From contig NZ_KQ960182.1 of assembly GCF_001553115.1 (NCBI RefSeq), positions 62,001-126,000 on the forward strand: a stretch of DNA of 64,000 nucleotides. The letters run 5' to 3'. Below the pieces are notes generated by a model. It was not told the DNA's origin, did no database searches, and worked only from the letters and a program-made list of their open reading frames with translations. Shown here in pieces: positions 61,029 through 64,000 of the stretch. The DNA is from Aedoeadaptatus coxii. GTDB lineage: Bacteria > Bacillota > Clostridia > Tissierellales > Peptoniphilaceae. Numbering within the stretch: position 1 is the first letter of the stretch; the number at the start of each line of letters is the position of its first letter. The translations under genes were made by a program, and so were the position numbers.

Positions 61029-62675
61029 TTACTCTACTGAAATTAAATAATAATAGATCGGCTGATCGCCGCGCATTACGTCGTAATCGAGGTCCGGATA
61101 CGCTTCATCCAATGCCGATTCCAAAGATGCGATGCCTTCATCGGCCACATCGCTTCCGGCATAAAGGGAAATAAAGCTGGAGCCCTCATCGATCATATAT
61201 TTCAATACGTCGATCGTCGTCTCCTCAATAGAGGGACCTTTGGATACGATTTTCTTACCGGAAAGGCCGATAAAATCACCTTTCTTAATCGTAATACCGT
61301 CCATTTCAGTATCGCGCACGGCGTAAGTTACTTGAGCCGTCTTAAGGTCTTCAACCGCCGCCATCATAGCTTCGATGTTATCTTTGACGGATTGATCGGG
61401 CATAAAGTGGATACAGGCGGTAATACCTTCCGGAATAGAGCGTGTCTTTAAGACAGTAACATCTTTTTCCGCAATGTCTGCCGCCGCTTCGGCGGCTAAG
61501 AATATATTGCTGTTATTGGGCAAGACGAAAATATGCTCCGCTTTAACCTTGTTAATCCCCGCTAAAATATCTTCCGTACTCGGATTCATCGTTTGGCCGC
61601 CGGTTACGAGATAATCGACGCCGACATCTTTAAAGATAGATTCAATTCCCTCGCCAGCACAAATGGATACAAAACCATAGGGCTTGAGAGGCGAAGCATC
61701 TTCATGTTTTTCTTCGGCTTGTTTTTCCTTCACTTGGTCGGCGCTAAAGAGGCGTTCCGAGTGTTGAATTCGCATATTATCGATTTTAATATCCTTCAAA
61801 AAGCCGAATTCCAAGCCGCTTTGCAGTGCTAGGCCGGGATCGTTGGTATGAACGTGAACTTTAATCATTTTATCGTCGCCGACGACGAGAAGACTGTCAC
61901 CCCGTTCTACGAGTTTCGCCTTTAAATCTTCGACGTGATCAGATTCAGTTGTGACGATAAATTCCGTGCAATAGCCGAATTTAATATTATCCGTAGATAT
62001 TTCGGAACGCACGGGAGCCCCTTTAGAAACAGTCGACTCTTCCTCGCCGATTGAGGTAACGGCCTCACCTTTTAATGCAAGGTATGCTCCTTCTAAAATC
62101 GTAACGAGACCTTGACCGCCGGCGTCCACTACTCCTGCTTCTTTAAGCACGGGCAATAAATTGGGCGTATTGCTTAGGGATTCCTTAGCGCGTGCAATGA
62201 CCGCTTCGAAAAATTCGAGAATGTCCTTATATTTTTTCGCATTTTTCATGGCGAATTCCGCACTCTCGCGTCCGACGGTTAAAATAGTACCTTCTGTCGG
62301 CTTCATAACGGCGAGATAGGTCATTTCCGAAGCTTTTTTCATTGCATAGGCAAGGGATTGGGTGTCGACCTTCTCTTTGCCCTTCAAACCTTCGGCAAAA
62401 CCGCGGAATAATTGGGAGAGAATAACCCCGCTATTCCCCCGCGCGCCCATTAAAGCGCCGCGACTCATTTCAGTCGCGACCTCATCGATCGCTTTTGCTG
62501 AAGTACTCTTTACCTGTTTAACGGCACTTTTAATGGTCATGGACATATTCGTTCCCGTATCGCCATCGGGTACGGGAAAAACATTCAGGTCATTGACTTT
62601 GGTTTTATTCTGTTCTAAATAATTCGAAGCACTATAGAGTGCTTCAATAAAATCTTCTGTTGTAATAAATTGCAT
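61029..62675 (-). CDS. fakA: Fatty acid kinase catalytic subunit (DAK2 family, FakA/YloV)
   Basis: Phosphorylates fatty acids presented by a FakB partner for entry into lipid synthesis. The N-terminal DAK2 nucleotide domain has NVFPVPDGDTGTNMSMT and GARGNSGVILSQ; the middle and C-terminal domains have YCTEFIVTTE and LPNNSNIFLAAEAAA. The length is 548 residues. No fakB is in the window. It follows asp23, the usual Firmicutes order. Confidence 0.9.
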   Translation of the reverse strand: MQFITTEDFIEALYSASNYLEQNKTKVNDLNVFPVPDGDTGTNMSMTIKSAVKQVKSTSAKAIDEVATEMSRGALMGARGNSGVILSQLFRGFAEGLKGKEKVDTQSLAYAMKKASEMTYLAVMKPTEGTILTVGRESAEFAMKNAKKYKDILEFFEAVIARAKESLSNTPNLLPVLKEAGVVDAGGQGLVTILEGAYLALKGEAVTSIGEEESTVSKGAPVRSEISTDNIKFGYCTEFIVTTESDHVEDLKAKLVERGDSLLVVGDDKMIKVHVHTNDPGLALQSGLEFGFLKDIKIDNMRIQHSERLFSADQVKEKQAEEKHEDASPLKPYGFVSICAGEGIESIFKDVGVDYLVTGGQTMNPSTEDILAGINKVKAEHIFVLPNNSNIFLAAEAAADIAEKDVTVLKTRSIPEGITACIHFMPDQSVKDNIEAMMAAVEDLKTAQVTYAVRDTEMDGITIKKGDFIGLSGKKIVSKGPSIEETTIDVLKYMIDEGSSFISLYAGSDVADEGIASLESALDEAYPDLDYDVMRGDQPIYYYLISVE

Positions 62676-62683
62676 AGCTACCT

Positions 62684-63037
62684 CTAGTTCATCCGTATAC
62701 CTTCGACGAGCACTTCGATATCATCGACATCGAGACCCGTTAAAGATTCCACATTAAATCGAACGCGATCGATTATATTTTGACCGACCGTGGAAATACG
62801 AATTCCGAATTCGATAATAACGTGTAAACAAATGACAACCCGTTCGTTTTCAGTATTGACCTCAATACCGCGGGTTAAGTTTTCAAATTTTAACAATTGA
62901 AAAATACCGTCAGCCGCGTTTCTAGACGCCATTCCGACGACACCGTAACTCTCCATTGCCGATACGCCGGCGATGGTGGCGATGACTTGATTATCTATTG
63001 TAATATTGCCCTTGCTAGTAGGGATCGTAACTTCCAT
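62684..63037 (-). CDS. Asp23/Gls24 family protein (YloU)
   Basis: 117-residue cytoplasmic protein with the family blocks GNITIDNQVIATIAG, YGVVGMASRN and VCLHVIIEFG. Members are linked to cell-envelope stress. It lies 8 bases before fakA, suggesting co-transcription. Confidence 0.9.
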   Translation of the reverse strand: MEVTIPTSKGNITIDNQVIATIAGVSAMESYGVVGMASRNAADGIFQLLKFENLTRGIEVNTENERVVICLHVIIEFGIRISTVGQNIIDRVRFNVESLTGLDVDDIEVLVEGIRMN

Positions 63038-63074
63038 CAGTAAGTCTCCTTTCCATTATTGCGGAGTTTACCCC

Positions 63075-63083
63075 ATTATATCA
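63075..63083 (-). promoter_or_regulatory. Extended -10 promoter of asp23-fakA
   Basis: TGATATAAT on the minus strand (TATAAT at 63080-63075); no clear -35. Confidence 0.55.
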
Positions 63084-63114
63084 CAGATAAGTTTCAGAAA
63101 ACATCTTTGAATAA

Positions 63115-63143
63115 TTGCAATTTAAAATCGACTGTGGTAAAAT
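63115..63143 (+). promoter_or_regulatory. Promoter of rpmB
   Basis: -35 TTGCAA (63115-63120), a 17-base spacer and -10 TAAAAT (63138-63143) with TG one base upstream. Confidence 0.65.
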
Positions 63144-63180
63144 ACGAGAAGTCAGAAAAAGAGTCGGAGGAGGTGTAAAT

Positions 63181-63372
63181 ATGGCTAAAAGATGCGAAAT
63201 TTGCGGAAAGCAAAAGAAATTTGGTAACACGATTTCCTTCTCCCATAAAAGGGGAAACAGAGCGTGGGCCCCGAACCTTCAACGTGTTCGCGCCGTTGTT
63301 AATGGTTCCACTAAGAGAATTTACGTCTGCACACGTTGCCTTAGATCCGGTAAGGTAGAACGCGCACTTTAA
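63181..63372 (+). CDS. rpmB: 50S ribosomal protein L28
   Basis: 63 residues opening MAKRCEICGKQKKFGN, with two cysteine pairs (CEIC, CTRC) for zinc. The ATG at 63181 follows a GGAGGAGG site; the frame extends upstream to 63115 but crosses the promoter. It is divergent from asp23-fakA-recG, a standard Firmicutes layout. Confidence 0.97.
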   Translation: MAKRCEICGKQKKFGNTISFSHKRGNRAWAPNLQRVRAVVNGSTKRIYVCTRCLRSGKVERAL

Positions 63373-63378
63373 TAATGA

Positions 63379-63406
63379 GTCGATTCCAGGGAATCGGCTT
63401 TTTTTA
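63379..63406 (+). terminator. Terminator after rpmB
   Basis: Stem formed by GTCGATTCC and GGAATCGGC with a tight loop, followed by seven T. Confidence 0.82.
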
Positions 63407-63429
63407 TTTATTATTCGATAGGAGTCACT

Positions 63430-64000
63430 ATGAAACTTTTTATTTCAAGCAGAGTACCCGACGAAATCATTGAACGATTAACTGATGTCGATTATGATTA
63501 CAACGACAGTAATATTCCACTGACAAAAGATGAACTAATTAAAGGCTTACAGGGAGCGGATGCTCTTATATGTCCTTTGTCGGATAAAATCGACGCCGAC
63601 GTAATCGACGGTGCCGGCGATTTAAAAATTATACTTAATTACGGTGCCGGCTTCGACAATATTGACATCGTCTATGCGCGCAGTAAGGGCATCGTCGTTT
63701 GCAATGCCCCTGCCCCCTCTTCCGCCGTTTCTACTGCAGAACTTACCTTCGCCCTCATGCTCGCTCAAGCGCGCAAACTTGTTAACGGAGATAAGGATTT
63801 GCGAGAAGGCGGCTTTAAGGGATGGCGGCCGACGTATTTCCTCGGACAACAATTGAAGGGAAAAACGCTCGGCATTTTCGGCATGGGCAATATCGGCAAG
63901 AACTTGGCAAAACGTGCCCTCGCCTTTGACATGAATGTTATTTACCATTCGAGAAACCGAAAAGATGATATTGAATCCTTCGGTGCACGTTATGTATCTT
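63430..64000 (+). CDS. D-2-hydroxyacid dehydrogenase, N-terminal part (runs off window)
   Basis: NAD-dependent oxidoreductase of the D-isomer 2-hydroxyacid family, 190 residues visible. The catalytic-domain block KIILNYGAGFDNIDI and the Rossmann loop LGIFGMGNIGKNLAKRA (GxGxxG) are present; the catalytic Arg, Glu and His lie further on, outside the window. Glyoxylate/hydroxypyruvate reductase, D-lactate dehydrogenase or a phosphoglycerate dehydrogenase-like enzyme are all possible. GGAG lies ahead of the ATG. Confidence 0.85.
   Translation, partial: MKLFISSRVPDEIIERLTDVDYDYNDSNIPLTKDELIKGLQGADALICPLSDKIDADVIDGAGDLKIILNYGAGFDNIDIVYARSKGIVVCNAPAPSSAVSTAELTFALMLAQARKLVNGDKDLREGGFKGWRPTYFLGQQLKGKTLGIFGMGNIGKNLAKRALAFDMNVIYHSRNRKDDIESFGARYVS

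Overview
The window is a dense housekeeping segment of a low-to-mid-GC Gram-positive (Firmicutes) chromosome. A PolC-type replicase, RNase Y, LexA with divergent YneA, Asp23/FakA, a DUF1385-prmC-prfA block and a C+ type L31 all point that way. Rubrerythrin and the gene set suggest an anaerobe. A member of the Tissierellia/Peptoniphilaceae is my best guess, but it rests on gene order and protein look only. I saw no rRNA, tRNA, CRISPR array, intact transposon or prophage.

Bases 1-16160 are mostly rightward. They hold the 3' part of a class B penicillin-binding protein, a tight ispD-ispF-fba-tal-glpX run (isoprenoid precursors plus gluconeogenic/pentose carbon), rpmE, DUF1385-prmC-prfA (translation termination), rubrerythrin, and miaB-mutS-mutL-miaA followed by a PLP enzyme of the methionine gamma-lyase family. 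Bases 16160-18965 hold the divergent lexA/yneA SOS pair, then an AT-rich three-gene cassette (XRE repressor plus two small membrane proteins) with twin operators, then about 530 bases without a convincing gene.

Bases 18966-31340 run leftward. Read in transcription order they are ftsK-rimO-pgsA-cinA-recA, then an Mre11-like nuclease and a Rad50/SbcC-like ATPase split over three reading frames, then rny and xerC. A LexA-like box sits on the predicted start point of the ftsK promoter, so recA and the nuclease/ATPase set may be one SOS-controlled transcription unit. Bases 31407-42075 are dut, pnp, rpsO, ribF, truB, nrnA, rbfA, infB, rnpM, nusA and rimP, all leftward. Bases 42144-52771 are polC, ispG, rseP, cdsA, uppS, frr, pyrH, tsf and rpsB, all leftward; dxr is missing from its usual place. 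The right end holds an M29 aminopeptidase, rpmF-yceD, ackA divergent from tmcAL, a coiled-coil protein with coaD and rsmD, recG-fakA-asp23 divergent from rpmB, and the 5' part of a D-2-hydroxyacid dehydrogenase.

The points most worth following are the split Rad50/SbcC set inside the recA unit, the LexA-like box in front of ftsK, the terminator-like hairpin in the rimP-nusA leader, the twin-operator XRE cassette, and the degraded PHP metal site of PolC. Family calls come from reading motifs by eye; no database search was possible.
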